From contig NC_067204.1 of assembly GCF_026262505.1 (NCBI RefSeq), forward strand, positions 5,489,797 through 5,553,796: a stretch of DNA of 64,000 nucleotides, written 5' to 3'. A model generated the notes under the pieces. The model had not been told where the DNA came from, did no database searches, and saw nothing but the letters and a program-made list of their open reading frames with translations. Positions 38,641 to 47,539 of this stretch are shown piece after piece (positions within the stretch are counted from its first letter, which is position 1; the number at the start of each line of letters is the position of its first letter). Origin of the DNA: Trichomonas vaginalis G3. Lineage: Eukaryota > Parabasalia > Trichomonadida > Trichomonadidae. Made by a program: the position numbers and the translations under genes.

Positions 38641-39576
38641 TCACAACCGTTTTACATGAATTGTACGATGTATATTTGAAATCCTAAACAGTTTCGTAGC
38701 TTCTATTTCTTCTGTCAGTATGTCAAAAGTTTTAACGATACCGAAAGTTTCTTTATATTTCTTCTTGACGTCAGATAGAAGGAAATCTTCTGCTGTTGGA
38801 TAGTTTTTGTTCAGAAATTCTAACATGTCCATTTTATCTTCTGCTGGTTTTTCTGCTTCTTTCTTTAAGTCTGCATAGTCGTTTCTCATACGTTCTATCT
38901 CTTTGACGGAGTAGTTATATTTCCTCATTGCTGCTTTACATTTAGAACATTGCGGGTTCATTTTTGCGTTATACATTGAAATAAAACCAGCTAAAACAAC
39001 TAAAGCGTCAATTGCTCTCTTCATCTCAAACATAGCGGGTCTTATTTGTTTGTTCCATACTTTACCTCTTCTATCTTCATCTCTTATCTGCCATACACAT
39101 TCAGCAACTAACGAAACAAAGTTGTCGTAGGTCTTAAATTCTTCAGATTTATATATGTCAGAAACATTCTTATATACCATGTCGCAATCTTTGTCCATAA
39201 CCTTATGGTTGCAATGAAATCCTAGAAACTCATAGTTTACCTTTCGTATGAACTTCTTTATTTCTACTGAGTCAGTTGCTTTGACTTCTATTTCGTCGAA
39301 TTCAGGAATAGTGAGTTTTTGTTGTTGGATTTCAGGCAATTTGGGTAAATGGTCAATAATGTCCTGCATTTCATAAAGATACTGTTCATTTGTTTCATCT
39401 TTCGCACTACAGTCTAAATTACGTGTTAAAAGTTCTTGCTTTATCTTCTGGATTTCTGTTTCAAAAGTATATGAAGAAGGAATGAAGCTTTTCATCTCTA
39501 CTAACATTGACGTAGGATTCATGACTAAAGAGTTTGGTGCTGTTGTTTGAATTGTTGTTGTGCCGATTGTTGACAT
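38641..39576 (-). CDS. 311-residue cassette protein of unknown function (D)
   Basis: Whole frame from ATG 39576. Low-complexity start (MSTIGTTTIQTTAPNSLVMN), then helical regions (FETEIQKIKQELLTRNLDCS, YLYEMQDIIDHLPKLPEIQQ). A Cys/His-containing middle follows (FHCNHKVMDKDCDMVYKNVS and PQCSKCKAAMRKYNYSVKEI), which might bind a metal, and a charged C-terminus. It always follows the KilA-N/T5orf172 gene in B, C and D, so it belongs to that cassette. No family recognised. Confidence 0.75.
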   Translation of the reverse strand: MSTIGTTTIQTTAPNSLVMNPTSMLVEMKSFIPSSYTFETEIQKIKQELLTRNLDCSAKDETNEQYLYEMQDIIDHLPKLPEIQQQKLTIPEFDEIEVKATDSVEIKKFIRKVNYEFLGFHCNHKVMDKDCDMVYKNVSDIYKSEEFKTYDNFVSLVAECVWQIRDEDRRGKVWNKQIRPAMFEMKRAIDALVVLAGFISMYNAKMNPQCSKCKAAMRKYNYSVKEIERMRNDYADLKKEAEKPAEDKMDMLEFLNKNYPTAEDFLLSDVKKKYKETFGIVKTFDILTEEIEATKLFRISNIHRTIHVKRL

Positions 39577-39685
39577 TTTATTTTTTTATACAAAATAAAA
39601 AAATAAAAAAAAATAAAACTAACTTTATTTTTTATTTCGGGAAAATTCATGAAAATTCATGAGGTGAAAAAAGAGGTGAAAAAAC

Positions 39686-39701
39686 AGGTGAGATCTCACC
39701 T
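39686..39701. promoter_or_regulatory. palindromic site AGGTGAGATCTCACCT (D)
   Basis: Perfect copy; left half-sites GAGGTGAAAA are repeated twice before it, and CTTCACCTAAA follows. Upstream of the 311-residue gene. Confidence 0.7.
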
Positions 39702-39724
39702 CTTCACCTAAACTTTATTTTTGG

Positions 39725-39905
39725 GTCCTTTACGCTCATTACGATGAAGAAGTCTTGACAAAACATTTACGATGAAATCATGACAAAACAGGTACGCTCA
39801 TTACGATGAAGAAATCATGACAAAACATGTACGCTCATTACGATGAAGAAGTTTTGACAAAACATTTACGATGAAATCATGACAAAACATTTACGAAGAA
39901 GTCAT
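39725..39905 (+). repeat. iteron block 1 (D)
   Basis: Alternates a 25-bp unit (TTGACAAAACATTTACGATGAA type) with a longer version including GCTCATTACGATGAAGAA. About six copies of GACAAAACA. Confidence 0.8.
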
Positions 39906-39941
39906 GAAAATTCAAGAGGGTGAAAAAGCAGGTGAAAAAAC

Positions 39942-39957
39942 AGGTGAGATCTCACCT
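39942..39957. promoter_or_regulatory. palindromic site AGGTGAGATCTCACCT (D)
   Basis: Perfect copy ending iteron block 1, with the same flanks as 39686, so iteron block plus palindrome form a repeated module. Confidence 0.7.
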
Positions 39958-40194
39958 CTTCACCTAAACATTATTTTTGCTGAATTCAGCAACAAAATGA
40001 ACGAGGTCAGGATGTATGTAAATACATTTGAATTCATTCATAACACCCTTAGTAAGCTCATAAAATGCTTGTTTTGAGGTCGAGCCACTTTTGGCTCCAC
40101 CGTATTCTTTCAACCAAAACTCAAGAATTTCCTGCATGAATTTTGTATAAAAAGCAACCGTCTGAATTCAGACTGTTGCTATATTCTTCACAAA

Positions 40195-40320
40195 ACATTT
40201 ACGCTCATTACGATGAAGAAGTCTTGACAAAACATGTACGATGAAGTCATGACAAAACATATACGAAGAAGTCTTGACAAAACATTTACGAAGAAGTCTT
40301 GACAAAACATTTACCCGACA
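40195..40320 (+). repeat. iteron block 2 (D)
   Basis: About five copies of ACAAAACAT(T/A/G)TACGAAGAAGTC or its GATGAA variant, ending in ACCCGACATTCTCGTCAAAT just before a hairpin repeat. Confidence 0.8.
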
Positions 40321-40369
40321 TTCTCGTCAAATACAAAAAAAATGACACTTTTTCATTAGATAACTGTTA

Positions 40370-40560
40370 TTTTTTGACGAAGTGAAGGTTGACACTTCGT
40401 CAAAAAAATCCCTGAAATCATATCTTACATACAAAAAATACAAAAAAATGACACTTTTTCATTAGATAACTGTTATTTTTTGACGAAGTGAAGGTTGACA
40501 CTTCGTCAAAAAAATCCCTGAAATCATATCTTACATACAAAAAAATACAAAATAAAACTA
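40370..40560. repeat. 106-bp tandem hairpin repeat, block 2 (D)
   Basis: Hairpins at 40370-40407 and 40476-40513, the same 106-bp period and nearly the same sequence as block 1. Confidence 0.85.
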
Positions 40561-40627
40561 ACTTTATTTTTTCTATCTTAAGGAAATTCATGAAAATTCA
40601 TGAGGGTGAAAAAAGAGGTGAAAAAAC

Positions 40628-40643
40628 AGGTGAGATCTAACCT
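40628..40643. promoter_or_regulatory. near-palindromic site AGGTGAGATCTAACCT (D)
   Basis: One arm differs by one base from the consensus. Precedes iteron block 3. Confidence 0.6.
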
Positions 40644-40678
40644 CTTCACCTAAATTATATTTTTGGGTCCTTTACACT

Positions 40679-40925
40679 CATTACGAAGAAGTCTTGACAA
40701 AACATTTACGAAGAAGTCATGACAAAACATTTACGAAGAAGTCATGACAAAACATTTACGAAGAAGTCATGACAAAACATTTACGAAGAAGTCATGACAA
40801 AACATTTACGAAGAAGTCTTGACAAAACATTTACGAAGAAGTCATGACAAAACATTTACGAAGAAGTCATGACAAAACATTTACGAAGAAGTCTTGACAA
40901 AACATTTACGAAGAAGTCATGAAAA
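40679..40925 (+). repeat. iteron block 3, about ten 25-bp units (D)
   Basis: Unit ACGAAGAAGTCATGAC followed by AAAACATTT, with CAT/CTT alternating at one position. Very uniform, which suggests recent expansion or conversion. Confidence 0.9.
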
Positions 40926-40956
40926 TTCAAGAGGGTGAAAAAAGAGGTGAAAAAAC

Positions 40957-40972
40957 AGGTGAGATCTAACCT
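40957..40972. promoter_or_regulatory. near-palindromic site AGGTGAGATCTAACCT (D)
   Basis: Same one-base variant as 40628. Directly next to the 3' end of the proline-rich fragment at 40974. Confidence 0.6.
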
Positions 40973-40973
40973 T

Positions 40974-41255
40974 CTACCCTAAATTATATTTTTGGTCCGG
41001 GAACAACTTTCTCTCAATTGGAGCTGTGGCATACTCTTTGCGTAAACGGTTCAGACCTTCTTCGAACTCTTGGTCTCTCTTCGATTTGGACTGAGATTGG
41101 AATTGCTGGGGTGGAGCTTGCTGGAACATCCAAGGGTTGGGGAAGTAAGGCATAGGCAGAGGAGGGTAGTTCGGGAAGCCTTGTGGTGGGTAGTAACCTT
41201 GAGGTGGAAATTCTACATAACCTGTGAAGGCGACATCCAACCAGTTCAGTAAACC
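40974..41255 (-). pseudogene. proline-rich gene, 3' part only (D)
   Basis: Open for about 93 codons without an ATG: FPPQGYYPPQGFPNYPPLPM, then WMFQQAPPQQFQSQSKSKRD and a basic helical end. The composition suggests the disordered tail of a structural protein. The 5' part is missing. Confidence 0.5.
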
Positions 41256-41366
41256 TTAACGTTTAACTTCACTTTTTTATGTTTTTTGTGAAAGTGTCAA
41301 AAATAAATTGTTTTCATGAGTTTTCTACGATGTTAGAAAAAATGTTATTTTCTAATATCTTCACAT

Positions 41367-42225
41367 TCAATACTTTTTCAGCACTTTTCCGTAGTTATAT
41401 ATGAAAGACAATTCGAGATAAAAGTCATAGTACAATGGAATAATATGTTGCACACCATTTGTTGTGAACCAAACTTGAAAGTCAGAGAAACTGTTACTAG
41501 GTGGTTCGTAGAATTTAGAAGCAAAGTCATAAAAGTCCTTACCAATACATAGAAAACTATTGTTGCTTGAACTGAAACTTGCATGACACATAACATTTTG
41601 AGGGTCAAACACGTTTCTATAAACTGTCAAATCTGCTGGTGGAAGTATAAATTGAAATGGACCATCTGGTGGTAATGGTTCGTTCTGGTTTAGTAACCGA
41701 AGAAATTGTGCCCAAGAACGTTTGTCTACTTTCCAAAATAAAAACTCTGTATCTCTTGGAGGGTTAATTTCAATCTTTTGAAATGAAACGGTGGAGTTCA
41801 TCTTGTCATATTCTAGTTTCAGATAGTATGTTCCATTTAGTAAAGAGTCGTATTTTTCTTGAAATTCCCAATAATATTTGTTCATTTGAGTTTGAAAGTC
41901 ATTTAGAGTTTTCTCAAGACTTTCGTCTGAACGAACTGTAAAGATTCTCATTTCGTCAAATTTGTCTATTAGACCATCAGAACCTTTATACTGCCCATGA
42001 AAATACTGCGAACATAAATGCGTTAGTTCTATTTGAAAACAAAACTCTTCTAAATCCTATTGCCTTTGCATCTGAAGGACTTTGAAGCCAACGAATTGGA
42101 TAGTCAAACCTGTATACTCGGGATGAAATTTCTTCATCTGAAATAGTCCTACCAGCATTTGTAAAGATATAGTCTAACGGTTTTGTATCTGCTACTTTTG
42201 TTCTTTGTTTTTCAGCCTGAAGCAT
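41367..42225 (-). pseudogene. putative virion protein, 'YP-W-KAIG' family, copy 1 (D)
   Basis: Start at ATG 42225 (MLQAEKQRTKVADTKPLDYI) behind TTTTTACATATATTAA. Signature YRFDYPIRWLQSPSDAKAIG near residue 38. The C-terminal part has VFDPQNVMCHASFSSSNNSF and FYLELSFIYNYG, shared with the copy at 45896-46738. About one break. Confidence 0.6.
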
Positions 42226-42277
42226 TTAATATATGTAAAAATATATTGTTTTAAAATGGTATGCCATTTCATATTTC

Positions 42278-42370
42278 TCATCTAACAAACAAGTTTCCCA
42301 ACTCTGCTTTTATTCTAGCAGACTCTGCTTTTATTCTAGCAGATTTTCTATCCATTCTATATGGGGGCAT
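42278..42370 (-). CDS. 30-residue basic microprotein (D)
   Basis: ATG at 42370 (MPPYRMDRKSARIKAE), with TTTTTATAAAA directly before it in minus sense. It contains a seven-residue duplication (SARIKAE twice), from a 21-bp tandem DNA duplication at 42301-42342. A small basic peptide beside capsid genes recalls viral DNA-condensing peptides, but its reality is uncertain. Confidence 0.35.
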   Translation of the reverse strand: MPPYRMDRKSARIKAESARIKAELGNLFVR

Positions 42371-42399
42371 TTTTATAAAAATAAAAAAATATTTTTTCT

Positions 42400-42984
42400 T
42401 TACTTTACATAACCGCCTGCTGCCATAAGTCTTTGACGCCAACCCATACCAGCTAATGAAGGTTGACTTGGTTTAGTTTCCAAACTAAACTTTGGTTTTG
42501 GTTTATCTTCAGTTTTTGGTTTTTCTTCTTCTATCGGTTTTTCGTCACTTTTCGGTTTCTCTGACTTTACTTCACTTGCAGGAACAGTTGTGTCGTCAAC
42601 ATCTTCATAAATATCATATGCCATTTGTTTTTGTTTTCCTTTCAACTTTTTGTGTTTGTTGTAAAGTTTAGAATATTTCGACTCTAAGTCAATGAGATGT
42701 TCTATAATGAACTGTTGGTCAGTGAAGTAAACTTTTCCATCTGTTGTCTCGAAAGCTCCTTCAGACTTCAATATTTTATTTGTGAGAGTCTGTTTCTTTT
42801 TTGAGATACTAGCCGTTCCATTTCTATGAAAAGTGACTTTATAGTTAGGGTTTGTATTTCCAGACCTGGCACTTTCTATTATTGAATTTTTCTCTTCATC
42901 TGTAAGTTCTTTGACAGGTTTTGACAATGGTTCTGAACTTTTTGTTTGTGGTGTCAAATCTACCGTTTCAACTTCTTCGGTCAT
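42400..42984 (-). CDS. 194-residue protein with FRKRK-type small domain (D)
   Basis: Whole frame from ATG 42984 behind TTTTTTACTGAGATGAA. Residues 28-70 (DEEKNSIIESARSGNTNPNY, VTFHRNGTASISKKKQ) align in layout with the 144- and 78-residue proteins of B. A helical segment follows (EHLIDLESKYSKLYNKHKKL), then a Lys/Pro/Glu-rich linker and a short end GMGWRQRLMAAGGYVK. Probably the D counterpart of the 144-residue gene. Confidence 0.6.
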   Translation of the reverse strand: MTEEVETVDLTPQTKSSEPLSKPVKELTDEEKNSIIESARSGNTNPNYKVTFHRNGTASISKKKQTLTNKILKSEGAFETTDGKVYFTDQQFIIEHLIDLESKYSKLYNKHKKLKGKQKQMAYDIYEDVDDTTVPASEVKSEKPKSDEKPIEEEKPKTEDKPKPKFSLETKPSQPSLAGMGWRQRLMAAGGYVK

Positions 42985-43003
42985 TTCATCTCAGTAAAAA
43001 ATT

Positions 43004-43156
43004 TTAGTTTGGTTTGTTTTCAACTGGTTGTTGTTGTTTTTTAAGTCGGTCTAAAACTTCCTGAGGTATAGGAAGAACTTGACAAACACGTTGTGTAACT
43101 GCTGGAAGCCGACAAATCCATCTTGAACCCATTTGTCTCAATGCTGTATTGTTCAT
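43004..43156 (-). CDS. 50-residue small protein (D)
   Basis: ATG at 43156, TAA at 43004. MNNTALRQMGSRWICRLPAV, then QVLPIPQEVLDRLKKQQQPV. It has the same upstream box (TTTTTTACTGAGATGAA) as its neighbour, a strong sign that this short frame is a real gene. It lies 19 bases from both neighbours. No family recognised. Confidence 0.55.
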   Translation of the reverse strand: MNNTALRQMGSRWICRLPAVTQRVCQVLPIPQEVLDRLKKQQQPVENKPN

Positions 43157-43175
43157 TTCATCTCAGTAAAAAACT

Positions 43176-43578
43176 TTACATTCCCCACGTTTGAGGCGGT
43201 TGAGGTTGGTTATTGTTTACCCATTGTTGTGCATGGTTATATCCTCTGTTAAAGAATCTTTCACCTTGGTCCATATAGTGTCCTGCTTGGTTATAGTAGT
43301 CATTTGCTTTGTTATAATAGTTTCCTGCTTGTCTTCCTACATTGTCCATCCATCCTTGAACTTTTCCTCTTGTTTCAGGATTTGGAATAAGATTTGTTGC
43401 ATCTCGTGCTACATCCCAACCTTTCTGTACAGTTTGTATAATAGGTTGTGCTTTCTCTTTAAGTATACCTAATGTACTCAAAATCTTCCTTCCAACTCCA
43501 AATACACCTCTGGCTATTGTTCCCACTGCGGGCAAAAAATCTGGATGCAACTCCTGCTAATGCGCCAAATAAACCCAT
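43176..43578 (-). pseudogene. amphipathic putative virion protein (D)
   Basis: Start at ATG 43578 (MGLFGALAGVA), a hydrophobic glycine/alanine helix. Then VGRKILSTLGILKEKAQPII and a Asn/Gln/Tyr-rich end (NYYNKANDYYNQAGHYMDQG). Similar in design to A's 175-residue protein and the 89-residue protein at 46717. A membrane-penetration role is an analogy with adenovirus pVI. About one break. Confidence 0.5.
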
Positions 43579-43595
43579 TTCTTATAGGATAAAAA
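43579..43595. promoter_or_regulatory. 17-bp divergent intergenic region (D)
   Basis: TTCTTATAGGATAAAAA separates ATGs at 43578 (minus) and 43596 (plus), a third example of a 16-18 bp divergent spacer. Confidence 0.55.
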
Positions 43596-44553
43596 ATGAC
43601 GAATCCAAACAAGGACCCCTATGTTTCTAAAGCGACAAAGAAAGCACTCATGGTAAAAAATCTTTAGTTCAACACCAAATGCTTGGTTTATGGATATCTT
43701 GGAAAACATTCCGAGAGTTAGAACAGATGGACCACCATACTGGCTAATATTTGTCGGTCAAAACACAAGATACTGTGAAGCCATACCATTATGGTCCAAA
43801 AATATTTTAGATATCTTAGCAGCTTTGACAATATTCGTTGACAAATACCATCCAACAAAACTGACATCTGACTGTGAAAGTTCTTTCAAATCAGATGATG
43901 TAAAAAACTATCTGCGTTCAAAAAATGTAAACCAATATTTCATTGTCGACCAAAACCATTCTGCTCTTGGTGTCATTGACGGTTGTATAAAATGTTAAGA
44001 GACTTAAACCAACCACAAGGTGGTGAAGCAAATGAAATGTCATATGACGACAAATATAGACACTTCTCCATGGCAAAGATGAGACAAGTTTTAAATATTT
44101 ACAATAGCCGTAAACAAAAAGGTTTGGGAAACCACTCCCCCGAAGAAATGAAAAACAACCCTGACTTAGAGAAAGACTATATATTTAATAATTTAGTCAA
44201 AAGAGACAAACAAGAAAGAATGCCGGGCTTCAAACTTCAGAAAGGTGACAAAGTAAAAATAGAAATACCTAAACGCGACCCATATGAAAATACTATTGAC
44301 TATGACAACAATGGGAACCCGACAGGTACTCACATTCGTGTTCGTAAAAATAGAAGAAAGTATACAAGAATATTATGAAGTTTTAGGCAAACATGGCAAA
44401 ATGTACACACTGCAAGCAGAAGATAAAACTACTATTGTCAGACCTCGTTTCAAACTTGTCAAAGTTCAAGTGGTATACTTTCAAAGACAGTTCCTAACAA
44501 ATATAAGACAACTCCTGACGAATATGCTAAAGAAGTTGAAAATGACGACTAAG
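43596..44553 (+). pseudogene. Maverick rve-type integrase (D)
   Basis: Starts MTNPNKDPYVSKATKKALMV. The core shows PYWLIFVGQNTRYCEAIPLW and KLTSDCESSFKSDDVKNYLR (second aspartate), then NQYFIVDQNHSALGVIDG. The C-terminal part is basic (KLQKGDKVKIEIPKRDPYEN) and probably binds DNA or chromatin. Integrates element ends into host DNA. Broken, two or three breaks. Confidence 0.8.
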
Positions 44554-45877
44554 CATTTCTATACCATGCGTAAACTGTCATGTAAGGTGGCATGTATTCT
44601 TTACTTTGTCCCGTTGTTTGCGTATATCCTGAAACGTGATGTGTATGGTTTCCTCCTCCCTCAGTGTTACTCCAGTAACAATTTATAGCAAACTTAACGT
44701 TGTCTTTAACATCATATCCTTTACCTTTTATCATTGCTGACCAATCCCAATATCTATGCTTATGCCAACCTGCTTGAGATGTACTTAAATCTATGTAGTG
44801 ACTGTGTGCAGGTAAATTTTCACCTGAAATCGTTTTACTTCCACCTGTTTCCTTTGAAGAGTTTGCACAATACAAAAACCTGTCGACTATTTGAGTCCAA
44901 GTTCCAAAACCAAGTACTACTTCTGGTCTGGTAGAGTTCATTGACGTATAAATAGAGCCTATAGGATATAATGTTTGAAGTATTTCTGTCTTTAATGTTT
45001 GAAGCTCTGTTTTGTCTGCTTTCTTGTCATATAAATCTTGAGCAGTGAATTTAATATTATGTTCATCCTTCATGACATAAACATCTTTACATCTAATGTT
45101 TCTCATCGTCGTTATGTCGTCATCCGATGTTAAACCTTGTGGAAAGTTAGGAGGTTTACAATATAATGCATCCCCACCAGTTTCTTCAACCGTTCCTTCA
45201 ATACTTTCTATAGCAACAGTTGTAAAACTTGTATGTGTATGGTTCTTATCTGCTTTCTTTTCAAGGCTAACGTTTAAGTCTGTTATTTCAGATATAGAAT
45301 GTGTATGTCCAACGTCACTTTTCCTGTTTAAGGTTTCTTGTAAGTTTTTAATATTTGCAATGGTATGTGTATGTCCAACGGCACTTTTACTGTTTAAGGT
45401 TTCTTGTAAGTCTGTTATTTCAGATATAGAATGTATATGAGTCTTTTTAGAATATTCGTTTTCAGCTCTTGTCACTTCACTTGACATTTTATTGTCAACA
45501 TATGTTTTGTCTGCTAGTTCAGGATGAGTATGTTCTTTTGTTGCATAAGCATTGTTAGCTCTTTCTTCTTCTTTTGCTATTGCATCGTCTACATATTTTT
45601 GTCAGCTTTGTTGTCAACATCTGTTTTCAAAGAAGTTCATTTATAGGTTTCTCGTTTAAAGTTCCTTTTGTTGGATTTATACAGACAGTATGGTTCTTCT
45701 TGTCTTGAAATAGAAACTCATCTGTCATTGGGTTTAATGTCAGTTTTAAGTTTCCTTCTTTCAATGACTCAGATATCTTAGAATAGTTTGAAAGTTTGTT
45801 GTGTTCTTATTTAGAGCTTGCATAATAAGTTGTCGGTTGTGTTGTATTTCTCTTATGGAAGCAATATCTTTCGACAT
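44549..45877 (-). pseudogene. phage-type tail-fibre protein (D)
   Basis: Several trimerisation-type repeats (SKSAVGHTHTIANIKNLQET, KADKNHTHTSFTT). The C-terminal tip is like phage tail-collagen/receptor-binding domains: LYPIGSIYTSMNSTRPEVVL, GFGTWTQIVDRFLYCAN, LPAHSHYIDL, GGNHTHHVSG and PPYMTVYAWYR. The HxH pairs resemble metal-binding histidines of phage short fibres. The C-terminal half reads whole; the 5' part is broken, about three breaks. Confidence 0.8.
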
Positions 45878-45895
45878 TTTTATTCTAGATAAAAT
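45878..45895. promoter_or_regulatory. 18-bp divergent intergenic region (D)
   Basis: TTTTATTCTAGATAAAAT between ATGs at 45877 and 45896. Nearly palindromic and very close to the A spacer TTTATTCTCATTAAAAT, also beside a fibre gene. Confidence 0.6.
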
Positions 45896-46738
45896 ATGCT
45901 TCCAATAGAAAAGAAAATTCAAGAGTTGCTACAACTAAACATTAGATGAACTTTTTACTAATGTCGGTCAAAAGTTTGAGACAGAGACCGTAAAGCATGA
46001 AGGCTATCGTTTTGACTACCCATTAAGATGGCTAAGAGACCCATCTGTCACAAAAGCTATTGGCTTTCGTAGAATGAAGTTCATTTCAGAAGCCATACAT
46101 GGTTTCCCATTTACGGTCGTTTTGAAGTTCGATACTATAACAAAGAAAACGTATGTATGAGAAATTTGAACAGGGAAAACTTTTACAAGTTAGTTTGCTT
46201 GTAAACTTAGAAACAACTCTTCAAGCTTTTCAAGAAAAATAAACGATATCTATATCGAATATGCAAAACAGTATAACATTGACGAGGGAGAGTACCATCT
46301 CGATATTATTTATGACAGGAAAAATGCAACTGTTAAAATCAATAGAATAGAAGACCTTGGAGAAAACGTTTATATTTCTACAAAATATAACAACTTGGCA
46401 TGGTATAGATTTATGAGGATGTTAAATCAGCCTGCAGCATATCCAGTACACCCAGACTTTTATGAAGTCGAAAACCCTAATGGAACATATGAAAATGTTT
46501 TCGACCCAGCTGCTATTATTGTTCATGCTTCATTTTCTGGCGCTCAAACTCTTTCTTATGCTTGGCAAATGACTTTTACGAAAAACCTACAAAGTTATAC
46601 GAACCACCAAGTGGAAGTATTTCAGACTTTCAAGTATGGTTTACTACAGATGGAAGAAAAAGAATAATTCCATTATACCATGCGTTTTACTTAGAACTTA
46701 GTTTCATATACAACTACTATCGAACGGTAAAAATATAA
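45896..46738 (+). pseudogene. putative virion protein, 'YP-W-KAIG' family, copy 2 (D)
   Basis: Homologue of 41367-42225 (FDYPLRW...KAIGFRRMKF, later ENVFDPAAIIVHASFSGAQ). The two are clearly diverged, so they are not a recent duplication. Broken, about four breaks. Confidence 0.6.
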
Positions 46739-46986
46739 TTTTTTAATACGGTTTGAGGTGTTGGATTTGGTTGCCAACTAGACTGTGGTGCAGGTTCAGG
46801 CTGTTGTATAACAGGAGCTTGTTCTTCTGGTTCAGGGTCTTTAGGTATAATACCAACAAACTGACCTACCCTTTTACCAATATTTTTGACTCCGTTCCAA
46901 ATTCCTCTTCCTACGTTTTTATTCCATTCCATATACCTCTTCCAACATTTCGAAAGAAGTTTCCTAATCTTACTGAAGAAACCCAT
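46717..46986 (-). CDS. 89-residue amphipathic basic protein (D)
   Basis: ATG 46986 behind TTTTTACATATAGTAAA. Amphipathic basic helices (MGFFSKIRKLLSKCWKRYME, GRGIWNGVKNIGKRVGQFVG), then a Pro/Gln-rich tail. Two tandem GRGIWNG/VGRGIW-like turns. The composition resembles membrane-active peptides. Its 3' end overlaps the convergent virion gene by about 20 bases. Confidence 0.55.
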   Translation of the reverse strand: MGFFSKIRKLLSKCWKRYMEWNKNVGRGIWNGVKNIGKRVGQFVGIIPKDPEPEEQAPVIQQPEPAPQSSWQPNPTPQTVLKNYIFTVR

Positions 46987-47004
46987 TTTACTATATGTAA
47001 AAAT

Positions 47005-47365
47005 CTAATGTCCGCCTAGTCTTTTGCGTTTCCTGTTGAGTTCCATAGCATTCTTTAACTGGAGCTCATACATTCTGTTTCTCTCTGGTAGAAAACATAT
47101 TCTGGGTCAACTCCTGTGTTCGCGTCATCTGCATAAAGTTGTTTATATCCCACTTCAGGGTTTGTATAAAACTCTTTCATCTCATATTTGCATACCATGT
47201 GGCAAACCTAACGCAGCGTCATTTGACATGGCAGTTTGCATTTGTACATCTGTTGGCACTTGACCATAGTTTTGCCATTGCAGTTTGTATTCTAACTTCA
47301 TTTGGAATATTCTCTGGGTTTGGTTGTCCAGGTTGCTGTGCATTCGCTAAGTTCTGTGCGTCCAT
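47005..47365 (-). pseudogene. small Maverick gene of unknown function (D)
   Basis: Start MDAQNLANAQQPGQPNPENI at ATG 47365, preceded by TATTTTTATCTAATATTAA. Gln/Asn/Pro-rich start, basic end (ending KRLGGH). About two breaks. No family recognised. Confidence 0.45.
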
Positions 47366-47388
47366 TTAATATTAGATAAAAATATCTC

Positions 47389-47520
47389 TTACGAGTACAT
47401 ATACTGAACATTTGCAGGCATTGGTTCATCTTCATATTCTCTGTACTTTTCTGCCACGTCAAATAAATAAATGACACAATGGAAAAAACCTAAAACAAGT
47501 AGTCCTATTTCAAACCACAT
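47389..47520 (-). CDS. 43-residue single-span membrane protein (D)
   Basis: ATG 47520, TAA 47389. MWFEIGLLVLGFFHCVIYLF is one membrane span; the rest is acidic and hydrophilic (DVAEKYREYEDEPMPANVQY). Small single-span proteins are common in large DNA viruses. It sits between two minus-strand genes with tight spacing, which supports it despite its size. Confidence 0.5.
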   Translation of the reverse strand: MWFEIGLLVLGFFHCVIYLFDVAEKYREYEDEPMPANVQYMYS

Positions 47521-47539
47521 TTACTTACTAATAAAATTT

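Larger units (their letters stand above)
39577..40973. other. gene-free repeat zone (D)
   Basis: No coding gene. It contains three iteron blocks, two hairpin repeats and four palindromic sites. A short stretch near 40010-40140 (GAACGAGGTCAGGATGTATG onward) is unique sequence that may be a gene fragment, read on the minus strand as MQEILEFWLKEYGGAKSGST. Confidence 0.7.

Noticed and set aside
39725-40925. CRISPR-like array of regularly spaced repeats
   Set aside because: Units are directly adjacent with no unique spacers and no cas genes; these are iterons in a eukaryotic element.
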